A stretch of 64,000 nucleotides of DNA from Hymenobacter chitinivorans DSM 11115 (lineage in GTDB: Bacteria; Bacteroidota; Bacteroidia; Cytophagales; Hymenobacteraceae). Under the pieces are notes generated by a model that was given only the letters and a program-made list of their open reading frames with translations, searched no databases and was not told the origin of the DNA. The translations under genes were made by a program, and so were the position numbers. Of the stretch, positions 36,854-44,153 are shown in pieces. Every line of letters begins with the position of its first letter. The first letter of the stretch is position 1. The DNA lies in NCBI RefSeq assembly GCF_002797555.1, contig NZ_PGFA01000004.1, forward strand, positions 124,001 to 188,000, in the 5' to 3' direction.

Positions 36854-37771
36854 ATGTCCAACCTCGCCCAGCGCGTCATCTTCGGCGTCATCGGGGCCGT
36901 GCTGCTGCTGGGCAGCGTGTGGTTTAGCGCCTGGTCGTTTGCCTTATTCTTTGCCGCCGTGCAGGCCAAGATGCTGCTGGAGTTTTACCGCATGATGCGG
37001 GCCGGAGGCTACCAGCCCGCCAAATGGCTGGGGCTACTCGTGAGCTTATTGCTCTTCTTGGGGGCCAGTTGTATTGTGTTCGGTACCACCTATTTGGCGT
37101 CAACGGGAGATGTTCCGCATGTAGTTGGTGGAGAGGTCATCTTTCAAAGCCGGATGAATGCTGAGCTATACGGCGCGGGGCTGTGGTTGAGAAAACTGCT
37201 GCCGGCTGTATTGCTGCTGACACCTATCGTTCTGGTGGGAATAGAAATGCGCCGCTGGCCGAAGGTCGAGCAGCCATTCGTGAACGTGGGTACCACCTTG
37301 CTTGGGTTAGTATATGTGAGCCTGCCCATGACGTTGCTGAACGTAGTGGCAGATGGACCCAACGGCTACGATTACCGCCGCATCTTCGCCCTGCTCTTCC
37401 TGGTCTGGTGCTCCGATATCGGGGCCTACGCCGCCGGCAAAACCTTCGGCAAGCACAAGCTGGCCCCCAGCATTTCGCCCGGCAAAACCTGGGAAGGCGC
37501 CATCGGCGGCTTCCTGCTCACGCTGGTGATGGGCTGGGCCCTGGGCTTCTGGCTTCTCGACATGACCCTGGCCTACCGCCTCGTAGCGGCCGGCACCGTG
37601 GCCATCTTCGGCCCCCTCGGCGACCTGGCCGAGTCCATGCTCAAGCGCAGCGTCGACGTCAAGGACTCCGGCACCATCATGCCCGGCCACGGCGGCCTGC
37701 TCGACCGGTTCGACGCCTTCCTCTTCATCCTGCCCGTGCTGGCCCTCTTGCAGCTACTCTTCGGGGCGTAG
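36854..37771 (+). CDS. cdsA: Phosphatidate cytidylyltransferase
   Basis: Makes CDP-diacylglycerol from phosphatidate and CTP in the inner membrane, the entry point of phospholipid synthesis. The signature SMLKRSVDVKDSGTIMPGHGGLLDRFDAFLF near the C-terminus is complete, preceded by LVWCSDIGAYAAGKTFGKHKL and ISPGKTWEGAIGGF. The ATG at 36854 gives 305 residues, near the family norm. An in-frame GTG at 36740, 6 bp after the protease stop, would add a low-complexity Pro/Ala segment. The centre (about 37050-37370) is less GC-rich than the flanks. Psd, a later step of phosphatidylethanolamine synthesis, is 2.2 kb downstream. Confidence 0.92.
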   Translation: MSNLAQRVIFGVIGAVLLLGSVWFSAWSFALFFAAVQAKMLLEFYRMMRAGGYQPAKWLGLLVSLLLFLGASCIVFGTTYLASTGDVPHVVGGEVIFQSRMNAELYGAGLWLRKLLPAVLLLTPIVLVGIEMRRWPKVEQPFVNVGTTLLGLVYVSLPMTLLNVVADGPNGYDYRRIFALLFLVWCSDIGAYAAGKTFGKHKLAPSISPGKTWEGAIGGFLLTLVMGWALGFWLLDMTLAYRLVAAGTVAIFGPLGDLAESMLKRSVDVKDSGTIMPGHGGLLDRFDAFLFILPVLALLQLLFGA

Positions 37772-37863
37772 AGACGCATATTTGCGTCTCAATCGTTGCT
37801 GAAGTTGTTGGGTTTGCGCGGTTCCGTTCGTTCAACGATTGAGACGCAAGTATTCGTCTCTAC
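37768..37863. repeat. Double-hairpin palindromic element overlapping the cdsA stop
   Basis: 31-bp inverted arms (37768-37798 and 37833-37863, 2 mismatches) separated by 34 nt. The left arm is itself a perfect palindrome (GAGACGCA-tatt-TGCGTCTC), and the right arm retains GAGACG/CGTCTC, so either two small hairpins or one long one can form. The left arm includes the cdsA TAG stop codon. This is the layout of a REP doublet. Confidence 0.85.
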
Positions 37864-37886
37864 ACTCCTCAAACGACTTTCCGCAT

Positions 37887-37925
37887 GTCAAAAGACCTTT
37901 GAGGACGCCTCAAAGGTCTTTTGAC
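37887..37925. terminator. Long perfect hairpin opening the repeat array
   Basis: A 39-nt palindrome: 18-bp arms (GTCAAAAGACCTTTGAGG and its complement) with a 3-nt loop. A T-run lies within the right arm, so it may terminate cdsA transcripts. It is also unit 1 of the hairpin array. Confidence 0.6.
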
Positions 37926-38179
37926 TTTCCAAACCTGCTTTGAGGAATCCTCAAACGAGTTTTGACATTCCAAAACAGGTTTGAGGATTCCTCAAACGAG
38001 TTTCCGCGAGTAAAAACAGGTTTGCAGGACCCTACAAATGCCTTTCCGCCGGTAAAAACAGGTTTGCAGGACTACCCAACGCCTATAATTCCTGCAAAAA
38101 CTGGTTTGGGTAGCTACCCAACCGGCAGAAATCCGGAAATCTGTGGTTTGGGTAGTGCTCCGAAGCCCTTATTTCTGGA
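37890..38179. repeat. Array of seven 40-42 bp hairpin repeats
   Basis: Contiguous diverged units start at 37890, 37931, 37972, 38012, 38054, 38096 and 38138. Most share AAAAACAGGTTTG followed by a palindromic core and a pyrimidine-rich end. The cores change but often stay self-complementary: TTTGAGGATTCCTCAAA (unit 3) versus TTGGGTAGCTACCCAA (unit 6), while units 4 and 7 are weaker. In one frame the later units read as a 14-residue repeat (e.g. PPVKTGLQD), but there is no credible start. There are no unique spacers, so this is not a CRISPR array. Confidence 0.85.
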
Positions 38180-38279
38180 ATTATGCCGGTCGGGCAGCGC
38201 CACTCCGGCCCGGCGGCGGCGGGCCTGGCAGGGCCTAAGCTGCACCCTGCCGCATTTTCCTGCGTATGGCATAAACTAC

Positions 38280-38287
38280 TACCTTTG
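38280..38287 (+). promoter_or_regulatory. Putative -7 box (TACCTTTG) for gdhA
   Basis: Matches TAnnTTTG, 89 bp before the gdhA ATG and just after the hairpin-array region. No clear -33 element. Confidence 0.4.
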
Positions 38288-38376
38288 AGCCCTCAATTCC
38301 GGCGTCCGGTTCCGGCTTCCCACCGCTGAGCCCCGCCTTTTTTTATTACCCACCCATCACATTTACCTCTTCCCGT

Positions 38377-39663
38377 ATGGCTGCCACCACGGTGTACAAA
38401 GAGCCGGCTCCAATTATGGACCGTGAAAATCCCCTGGAATCAATGATGTCGCGCTTCAACATCGCGGCGGAGATCCTAGGGCTCGACGATTCAACGTATA
38501 ACGTCCTCAAAGCGCCCGACAAGCAGGTTATCGTCAACATCCCCGTGACGATGGACAACGGCAAGGTGCGCGTATTCGAAGGCTACCGCGTGGTGCACAA
38601 CACCATCCTGGGCCCCTCGAAAGGCGGTATCCGCTACGACATGAACGTGCACATCGACGAAGTAAAGGCCCTGGCGGCCTGGATGACGTGGAAGTGCGCC
38701 GTGGTTGACATTCCCTACGGCGGTGCCAAAGGCGGTATCATCTGCGACCCGACCACGATGAGCCTGGGCGAAATCGAGCGTCTGACCCGCGGCTACACCC
38801 TGGCCATGAAGGACGTTTTCGGCCCCGACCGCGACATTCCGGCGCCCGACATGGGCACCGGCCCCCGCGAAATGGCCTGGCTGATGGACGAATTCAGCAA
38901 GACGGTAGGCGCCACTTCGCCTGCCGTGGTTACCGGCAAGCCCCTGGTAATGGGTGGCTCGCTGGGCCGCACCGAGGCCACCGGCCGCGGGGTAATGGTA
39001 TCGGCGCTGGCCGCCATGGGCAAGCTGGGCATGAAGCCCGAGGAGTCGTCGGCCGTGGTGCAGGGCTTTGGCAACGTAGGCTCCTGGGCCGCCAAGCTGC
39101 TGGCCGAGAAAGGCGTGAAAATCAAGGGGGTGTCCGACATCAGCGGCGCCTACTGGAACGACAACGGCATCAACATCGACGAGGCCATTGCCTATAAAAA
39201 CGTGCACAACGGCCGCCTCGAAGGCTACACCGGCGCTACCCTCATGAACGCCGATGAGCTCCTGCTCGCCGACGTGGACGTGCTGGTGCCCGCCGCCGTG
39301 GAAGACGTTATTACCGAGCACAACGCCCACGACATCAAGGCCAAGCTCATCGTGGAAGGCGCCAACGGCCCCACCTCCGCCTCCGCCGACCCCATCATCA
39401 ACGAGAAGGGCATCATGGTGGTGCCCGACATCCTGGCCAACTCCGGCGGCGTCACGGTTTCCTACTTCGAGTGGGTGCAAAACCGCCTCGGCTACAAGTG
39501 GAGCGAAGACATGGTCATCGAGCGCGCCGAGCGCATCATGACCGACGCCTTCGAGAAAGTGTACGCCACGAGCCAGAAATACAACGTGCCGATGCGCATC
39601 GCCGCCTACGTGGTAGCCATCGATAAAGTCGCCCAGACCTACAAGTTCCGCGGCGGTTTCTAA
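38377..39663 (+). CDS. gdhA: Glutamate dehydrogenase
   Basis: Reversible NAD(P)-dependent conversion of glutamate to 2-oxoglutarate and ammonia. Canonical motifs are present: GPSKGGIRY (Lys82), PYGGAKGGI (Lys118, catalytic type), PAPDMGTGPREMAW (Asp158), GGSLGRTEATGRG, and the dinucleotide-binding QGFGNVG (230-235). The 428-residue length is that of hexameric GDH of the RocG/GudB kind. Coenzyme choice cannot be decided by eye. A 32-bp-arm palindrome follows 11 bp after the stop codon. Confidence 0.93.
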   Translation: MAATTVYKEPAPIMDRENPLESMMSRFNIAAEILGLDDSTYNVLKAPDKQVIVNIPVTMDNGKVRVFEGYRVVHNTILGPSKGGIRYDMNVHIDEVKALAAWMTWKCAVVDIPYGGAKGGIICDPTTMSLGEIERLTRGYTLAMKDVFGPDRDIPAPDMGTGPREMAWLMDEFSKTVGATSPAVVTGKPLVMGGSLGRTEATGRGVMVSALAAMGKLGMKPEESSAVVQGFGNVGSWAAKLLAEKGVKIKGVSDISGAYWNDNGINIDEAIAYKNVHNGRLEGYTGATLMNADELLLADVDVLVPAAVEDVITEHNAHDIKAKLIVEGANGPTSASADPIINEKGIMVVPDILANSGGVTVSYFEWVQNRLGYKWSEDMVIERAERIMTDAFEKVYATSQKYNVPMRIAAYVVAIDKVAQTYKFRGGF

Positions 39664-39674
39664 GCGGTGAACTT

Positions 39675-39771
39675 GTGAAATGGTGAGTTTGTGAAATGGT
39701 GAGTTTGTTCAAACTGCGCAAACCGCGCCTCTGGAACGAAAACTCACCATTTCACAAACTCACCATTTCAC
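39675..39771. repeat. GTGAAATGGTGAG palindrome after gdhA
   Basis: Left arm 39675-39706 is two exact copies of the 16-mer GTGAAATGGTGAGTTT. Right arm 39740-39771 is the perfect complement, two copies of AAACTCACCATTTCAC. The 33-nt spacer is unrelated. The element begins 11 bp after the gdhA stop. Related elements occur at 41276, 45452 and 46580. Confidence 0.95.
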
Positions 39772-39799
39772 TGCCGCAAAGCGGCTATATTTGCTTTCG

Positions 39800-39829
39800 G
39801 ATAGCCCGGGCCGGGAGGCTCGGGCTATC
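39800..39829. terminator. Stem-loop upstream of psd
   Basis: GATAGCCCGGG and CTCGGGCTATC pair with one mismatch around an 8-nt loop. It may end gdhA transcripts that read through the palindrome. Confidence 0.5.
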
Positions 39830-39946
39830 TTTGTGTAGTTTAACACGTAAGGATTAAGCTGGGGAATAGTTTTCCGCCAGTCTCGGTTTCTGAACAAGCG
39901 CCTGAATCAGCGAAAATCAATTCCTAATCAGCGCAATCTGCGATTT

Positions 39947-40633
39947 ATGAAGATTCACAAAGAAGGACGACGCATACTTTTCTTCACGTTGCTGGCCCTG
40001 TTGGCCCTCAACCTGCTGCTGTTCCAGTTCAACGCCCGCGCCGTTACCTTCAACCGCATCTTTGCCGGCGCCTCCGTCATTGCCTTCCTGCTGCTGCTGC
40101 AGTTTTTCCGGAGCCCCTTCCGCAACCTGCTCACCCACGAAGACCTGCTCATTGCGCCCGCCGACGGCAAAGTGGTGGTAATCGAAGACGTGCACGAGCC
40201 CGAGTACTTCGACGACATGCGCAAGCAGATCAGCATCTTCATGTCGCCGATCAACGTGCACATCACCCGCAACCCGATTTCGGGCATCGTGCGCTACTTC
40301 AAGTACCACCCCGGCAACTACCTGGTGGCCTGGCACCCCAAGAGCAGCACCAAAAACGAGCGGACGACGGTCGTGGTGCAGTCGGAAGCCGGCCCGATGG
40401 TGTTGTTCCGCCAGATTGCCGGGGCCATGGCCCGCCGCATCGTGTGGTACGTCAATGAAGGCGACGAAGTAAGCCAGGGCGAAGAGTTCGGCTTTATCAA
40501 GTTTGGCTCCCGCGTCGACCTCTTCGTGCCCCTCGACACCGAAGTAAAGGTGCAGATCGGCGAAAAGGTGAAAGGCGGCCAGACCGTCATTGCCCAACTC
40601 AAAACCAACCAGGGCACGCTGTTCGGCAGCTAG
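39947..40633 (+). CDS. psd: Phosphatidylserine decarboxylase, short (PSD-A type)
   Basis: Pyruvoyl enzyme that decarboxylates phosphatidylserine to phosphatidylethanolamine at the inner membrane. 228 residues. Two hydrophobic segments at the N-terminus (about 10-55) are followed by LLIAPADGKVVVIE, SIFMSPINVHITRNPISG and the self-cleavage motif FIKFGSRVDLF. In that motif Gly187-Ser188 is the expected cut site, with Ser188 giving the pyruvoyl group. Short length and the GSR site are typical of the archaeal/Bacteroidota PSD-A group. cdsA lies 2.2 kb upstream; PssA is not in the window. A very strong terminator follows. Confidence 0.92.
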   Translation: MKIHKEGRRILFFTLLALLALNLLLFQFNARAVTFNRIFAGASVIAFLLLLQFFRSPFRNLLTHEDLLIAPADGKVVVIEDVHEPEYFDDMRKQISIFMSPINVHITRNPISGIVRYFKYHPGNYLVAWHPKSSTKNERTTVVVQSEAGPMVLFRQIAGAMARRIVWYVNEGDEVSQGEEFGFIKFGSRVDLFVPLDTEVKVQIGEKVKGGQTVIAQLKTNQGTLFGS

Positions 40634-40652
40634 GAATTTTCGCTTTTATGGT

Positions 40653-40697
40653 CAAATAAAAAGGCCCGCAACATCGTGTTGCGGGCCTTTTTATTTG
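40653..40697. terminator. Strong bidirectional terminator after psd
   Basis: 21-bp perfect arms (CAAATAAAAAGGCCCGCAAC... and complement) around a TCG loop, with A- and T-runs inside the stem. Starts 20 bp after the psd stop. Confidence 0.85.
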
Positions 40698-40701
40698 GTT
40701 G

Positions 40702-40786
40702 GGTAGTAGCGCGAACTGTGTAGTTCGCGTGGCCCGCGCCGTTAGAATCGTTCAGGCCCGCGAACTACACAGTTCGCGCTACTGCC
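40702..40786. repeat. Double-hairpin palindrome (CGCGAACT type)
   Basis: Perfect 24-bp inverted arms (40706-40729 and 40759-40782), extendable outward to 28 bp with one wobble pair. Each arm holds its own palindrome, CGCGAACT-gtgt-AGTTCGCG or CGCGAACT-acac-AGTTCGCG. It shares the REP-doublet architecture of 37768-37863 but not its sequence. It ends 4 bp before the convergent sulfoxide reductase stop. Confidence 0.9.
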
Positions 40787-40789
40787 TGT

Positions 40790-41272
40790 CTAAAACCAGC
40801 TGGCCGCCTGCTCCATGAGCTGCTCCAGAGCGGCTTGGTCGTCCTGGTCAAAGTCGTTGAGCTGGTCACTGTCCACGTCGAGCACGGCCACTACCTGCCC
40901 GTCTTTGAGGATGGGCACCACAATTTCGGACTTGGACTCGGAGCTGCAGGCAATGTGGCCGGGAAACTGCTCCACGTCGGGTACGAGCAGGGTTTGGGCC
41001 TGGGCCCAGCTGCTGCCGCACACGCCTTTGCCTTTGCGAATACGGGTGCAGGCAATGGGGCCCTGGAACGGACCCAGCACCAGTTCGTCGTTTTTGACTA
41101 GGTAAAAGCCGACCCAGAAAAAGCCGAAGGCCTGGCGTAGGGCGGCGGCAGTATTGGCTAGATTAGCCACCAAATCCGGCTCCCCGGTAGTCAGGGCTTC
41201 AATCTGGGGCAGCAGCTGGCGGTATTTTTCGGCTTTGGTAAGCGTAGTATCGAGGATGAGTTCTTCAGCCAT
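40790..41272 (-). CDS. Free methionine-(R)-sulfoxide reductase (GAF domain)
   Basis: 160-residue GAF-domain enzyme that reduces free methionine-R-sulfoxide in the cytoplasm using a thioredoxin-type reductant. The three family cysteines are present: Cys75 (GPIACTRI), Cys85 (GKGVCG) and Cys109 (HIACSSESKSEIVVPI, the catalytic region). FFWVGFYL and AVLDVDSDQLNDFD complete the pattern. Length matches E. coli YebR-type proteins. It is upstream of the convergent palindrome at 40702-40786 and downstream of ribD, with a GGTGA palindrome between. Confidence 0.9.
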   Translation of the reverse strand: MAEELILDTTLTKAEKYRQLLPQIEALTTGEPDLVANLANTAAALRQAFGFFWVGFYLVKNDELVLGPFQGPIACTRIRKGKGVCGSSWAQAQTLLVPDVEQFPGHIACSSESKSEIVVPILKDGQVVAVLDVDSDQLNDFDQDDQAALEQLMEQAASWF

Positions 41273-41275
41273 GCA

Positions 41276-41421
41276 ATGGTGAAATTGTGAAGTGGTGAAA
41301 TGGTGAGTTGCAGTGAGATGGTGAAATAGAGAAATGGTGAGTTTTGTTCAATCTGCTTAAGTAGCGCGGTCCTGCGCCGCTAAAACGACAACTCACCATT
41401 TCACAAGTTCACCATCTCACC
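41276..41421. repeat. GGTGA palindrome between ribD and the sulfoxide reductase
   Basis: GGTGA-rich arm at about 41276-41345 (GTGAAATGGTGAGTT and variants), complementary arm at about 41389-41421 (AACTCACCATTTCACAAGTT, then CACCATCTCACC). The right arm includes the ribD TGA stop at 41417-41419, so read in the gene direction the element starts at the stop codon. Confidence 0.85.
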
Positions 41422-42451
41422 GGTTGTAGTACACAAAAACGTCGTCTTCGCCGAGCGGGAACTGCTCGTGCAGGCCTGAAAGGCCGTGCTTGGGGGCGGC
41501 AATACCGCCGCCGAGCTTGTTACGGCTGCGCAGAATCCGCATTTCGTCCCACAGCCCGTCGCGCAGCAGGGAGCTGAGCACGGTGGGGCCGCCTTCCACC
41601 AGCACCGACTGCACGTTGCGCTGGTAGAGGTTGGCAAAGAGCTGGGGAAACAGGTCGTCGGCTTCCGAGAGCGTGATGTAGCCCAGGTTGTCTTTGGTGG
41701 CCCGCTCCCGGTAGGTGTACACCAGCGTGGGTTGCTGGCCGTCGAACAAGTGGTGGGTGGGCGGCAGGCTCAGGTTTTTGTCGATAACGACCCGAATCGG
41801 GTTTTGGCCCGGCCATTCGCGGGCGTTGAGGCGGGGGTTGTCGTGCAAGGCCGTGCGGGTGCCAATCAGAATGGCCTGCTCCTCGGTGCGCCACTGGTGC
41901 ACGGCGGCCTGGGCCAGTGGCCCGCTGATGCGCACGGGCTGAAAGTAAGGACCGGCCAAATAGCCGTCGGCGGTTTCGGCCCACTTGAGCACCACGTAGG
42001 GCCGCTTCTTTTCCTGAAAGGTGAAAAAGCGGCGGTTCAGCCAGCGGCCTTCGGCTTCCAGCAGCCCGGTTTCAACGTGAATCCCGGCGGCGCGCAGCTT
42101 TTCCAGGCCCCGGCCGGCCACCAACGGGTTGGGGTCCAGGTTGCAGACCACCACTTCCTTTACGCCCTTGGCAATAAGCAAATCGGCGCAGGGCGGGGTT
42201 TTGCCGAAGTGGGAGCAGGGCTCCAGCGTGACGTAAACGCGGCTGTGGGCCAGCAGGCGTTGGTCGGCTACGGCGGCCACGGCATTGACCTCGGCGTGGG
42301 GGCCGCCGTACTGCCGGTGCCAGCCTTCCCCGATGATGCGGCCTTCGTGGGTGATTACGCAGCCAACCAGCGGGTTGGGCCGGGCGTAGCCGGTACCCAG
42401 GCGGGCCAGGTCCAGGGCGCGGCGCATCATTACAGTGTCAAAGTCGGTCAT
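41417..42451 (-). CDS. ribD: Bifunctional riboflavin deaminase/reductase
   Basis: Second and third steps of riboflavin synthesis: deamination of diaminohydroxyphosphoribosylaminopyrimidine, then reduction of the ribose. The deaminase half has the zinc site PHAEVNA (His52, Glu54) and EPCSHFGKTPPC (Cys79, Cys88), plus RPNPLVGCVI. The reductase half begins near residue 150 (PYVVLKWAETADGYL) with ILIGTRTALHDNPRLNAR and VLVEGGPTVLSSLL. 344 residues is normal. No other rib genes lie nearby. It is divergent from prmC with a short gap. Confidence 0.93.
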   Translation of the reverse strand: MTDFDTVMMRRALDLARLGTGYARPNPLVGCVITHEGRIIGEGWHRQYGGPHAEVNAVAAVADQRLLAHSRVYVTLEPCSHFGKTPPCADLLIAKGVKEVVVCNLDPNPLVAGRGLEKLRAAGIHVETGLLEAEGRWLNRRFFTFQEKKRPYVVLKWAETADGYLAGPYFQPVRISGPLAQAAVHQWRTEEQAILIGTRTALHDNPRLNAREWPGQNPIRVVIDKNLSLPPTHHLFDGQQPTLVYTYRERATKDNLGYITLSEADDLFPQLFANLYQRNVQSVLVEGGPTVLSSLLRDGLWDEMRILRSRNKLGGGIAAPKHGLSGLHEQFPLGEDDVFVYYNR

Positions 42452-42542
42452 GGTGGGTTAGAGCGTAGCTTTGCAGTGGCCGAAGGTACGCAGTTGCCGC
42501 CGAGCCGCCGTACTGGTTGCGCTTCCCCGAACCCCGTTTTCT

Positions 42543-43406
42543 ATGCCCACCATTCGCCAGCTGACCACTGAGCTTGCCGCCGCCCTGCTTGCCATTTATC
42601 CGGCCCCGGAAGCCGACAGCATGGCGGGTCTGGTGGTCGACCATCTGCTGCACCTCTCGCCCTTGCAGCGCCGGATGCGGGCCGCCGAAGAAGTGCCGGC
42701 CGAGGTAATGGCCCAAGTGCCGCCAATTCAGGCCCGGCTGCTCCGGCACGAGCCGGTGCAGTACGTGCTGGGCGTGGCCTACTTTGCCGGGCTGGAGCTG
42801 GAAGTCACGCCCGCCACGCTCATTCCCCGACCCGAAACCGAGGAGCTGGTGGCTTTAATTGTAGCCGAGCAGCAAGCAACGGCTGATTTAACTATCGTCG
42901 ACATCGGTACCGGCAGCGGCTGTATTCCGCTGGCGTTGCAGCAGGCGCTGCGGCCAAAGCGCGCGGTGGGCGTGGACATATCGGAAGCTGCCCTGGCCGT
43001 GGCCCGCCGCAATGCCGCCCGCTACCAGAGCCCGGTGGAGTTTGTGCAGGCCGATATCCTGACTCAGGAACCCGCCGAAATTGTCGCCGGCTCGGTGGCC
43101 GTGCTGGTTAGTAACCCGCCCTACGTGCTGGAAAATGAGCGGCCCCTGATGCGGCGCAACGTGCTGGACTTCGAGCCGGCCACCGCCCTGTTTGTGCCCG
43201 ACCACGACCCGCTGCTGTTTTACCGCCGCATTGGGGAGCTGGGCCGGCGCTGGCTGCAGCCCGGCGGCGGCTTGTATTTTGAAATCAATGAGCAGTATGC
43301 CGCTGAGCTGGTGGCGCTGCTGCAAAGCCAGGGCTACACTACGGTTGAGCCGCGCCAGGATATTTTCGGCAAAGACCGGCTGGTGCGGGCTACCTGGGCG
43401 GGGTAA
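42543..43406 (+). CDS. prmC: Release factor glutamine methyltransferase
   Basis: SAM-dependent methylation of the GGQ glutamine of class I peptide chain release factors. From the ATG at 42543, 287 residues: N-terminal helical recognition domain, then PVQYVLGVAYFAGLELEVTPATLIPRPETEELV, SAM motif DIGTGSG (120-126), and the NPPY motif (191-194) in VLVSNPPYVLENE that holds the substrate glutamine. ATALFVPDHDPLLFYRRI and the final GKDRLVRATW are also family-typical. The open frame runs further upstream without family character. Confidence 0.93.
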   Translation: MPTIRQLTTELAAALLAIYPAPEADSMAGLVVDHLLHLSPLQRRMRAAEEVPAEVMAQVPPIQARLLRHEPVQYVLGVAYFAGLELEVTPATLIPRPETEELVALIVAEQQATADLTIVDIGTGSGCIPLALQQALRPKRAVGVDISEAALAVARRNAARYQSPVEFVQADILTQEPAEIVAGSVAVLVSNPPYVLENERPLMRRNVLDFEPATALFVPDHDPLLFYRRIGELGRRWLQPGGGLYFEINEQYAAELVALLQSQGYTTVEPRQDIFGKDRLVRATWAG

Positions 43407-43497
43407 GAACCAGGTAAAGTTCTCATTCCCAAACCGCGTGCAACGACGGGGCGCCTAAACTTCTCTGACGCTTAACCGACAAACCTTCGAAAAACCC

Positions 43498-43505
43498 TAC
43501 CTTTG
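43498..43505 (+). promoter_or_regulatory. Putative -7 box (TACCTTTG) heading the nucleotide-sugar cluster
   Basis: A good match to TAnnTTTG 41 bp before the GTG start of the WbpD-like gene. It is the only convincing promoter I see for the six-gene series 43547-49815. No clear -33 TTTG. Confidence 0.45.
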
Positions 43506-43546
43506 CGGGCTCAAAAACTGCCGACCTTCCCCCAAGCTGCACCCCT

Positions 43547-44137
43547 GTGACTGATGCTCCCGCTTACTTTGCGCACCCTACCGCCGTCCTCGACGAAGGC
43601 TGCCGCATTGGCGACGGGTGCCGCATCTGGCACTTTGCCCACCTGATGCCGGGCTGCGAGCTGGGCGAAAAGTGCAGCATTGGCCAGAACGTCATGGTGG
43701 CCGACGGCGTGAAGCTGGGCCGCAACGTGAAGGTGCAGAACAACGTGAGCCTCTACACCGGCGTAGAGTGCGCCGACGACGTGTTTCTGGGCCCTTCCGT
43801 GGTGTTCACCAACGTGCGCAACCCGCGCAGCGCCGTCGTGCGCCGCGACCAGTACCAGCCCACGGTGCTGGAAAAAGGCGTGAGCATCGGGGCCAACAGC
43901 ACCATTGTGTGCGGCGTGCGGCTGGGTGAGTACGCCTTTGTAGGCGCCGGCTCCGTCGTGACTAAGGACGTAAAGCCTTACGCCTTAGTGTATGGCAACC
44001 CCGCCCGGCAGCACGGCTGGATGAGCGCCTTTGGTCACCGCCTGCAGTTCGACGCCGCCGGCCAGGCTACCTGCCCCGAAAGCGGCGAAGAATATTTGCT
44101 TACCAATCATCAGGTTTCCCGTATTAGCATCCGCTAA
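43547..44137 (+). CDS. WbpD/WlbB-like sugar N-acetyltransferase (left-handed beta-helix)
   Basis: 196 residues with a GTG start. Hexapeptide repeats run through the first about 160 residues (IGDGCRIWHFAHLMPGCELGEKCSIGQNVMVADGV, then LGRNVKVQNNVSLYTGVE, then IGANSTIVCGVRLGEYAFVGAGSVV), giving a left-handed beta-helix trimer. The pattern, especially VFTNVRNPRS and YALVYGNPARQHGWMS, matches acetyl-CoA-dependent 3-N-acetyltransferases acting on UDP-2-acetamido-3-amino sugars (WbpD, WlbB). It is first in the nucleotide-sugar cluster, 16 bp ahead of the dehydrogenase. No amino-transferase partner is seen here, so substrate is inferred. Confidence 0.85.
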   Translation: MTDAPAYFAHPTAVLDEGCRIGDGCRIWHFAHLMPGCELGEKCSIGQNVMVADGVKLGRNVKVQNNVSLYTGVECADDVFLGPSVVFTNVRNPRSAVVRRDQYQPTVLEKGVSIGANSTIVCGVRLGEYAFVGAGSVVTKDVKPYALVYGNPARQHGWMSAFGHRLQFDAAGQATCPESGEEYLLTNHQVSRISIR

Positions 44138-44153
44138 CTCTGAATTTCGCAAC

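Noticed and set aside
37890..38179. CRISPR array
   Set aside because: Units are contiguous with diverged sequence throughout and no unique spacers of constant length. Palindromic cores change together, and no cas gene is present in the window.
37962..38288. 108-codon frame through the hairpin array with 14-residue repeats (PPVKTGLQD)
   Set aside because: The only start is a TTG inside a repeat. Units of 40-41 bp break the frame at the left end, and the sequence is better explained by hairpin repeats. The peptide pattern is a by-product of 42-bp spacing.
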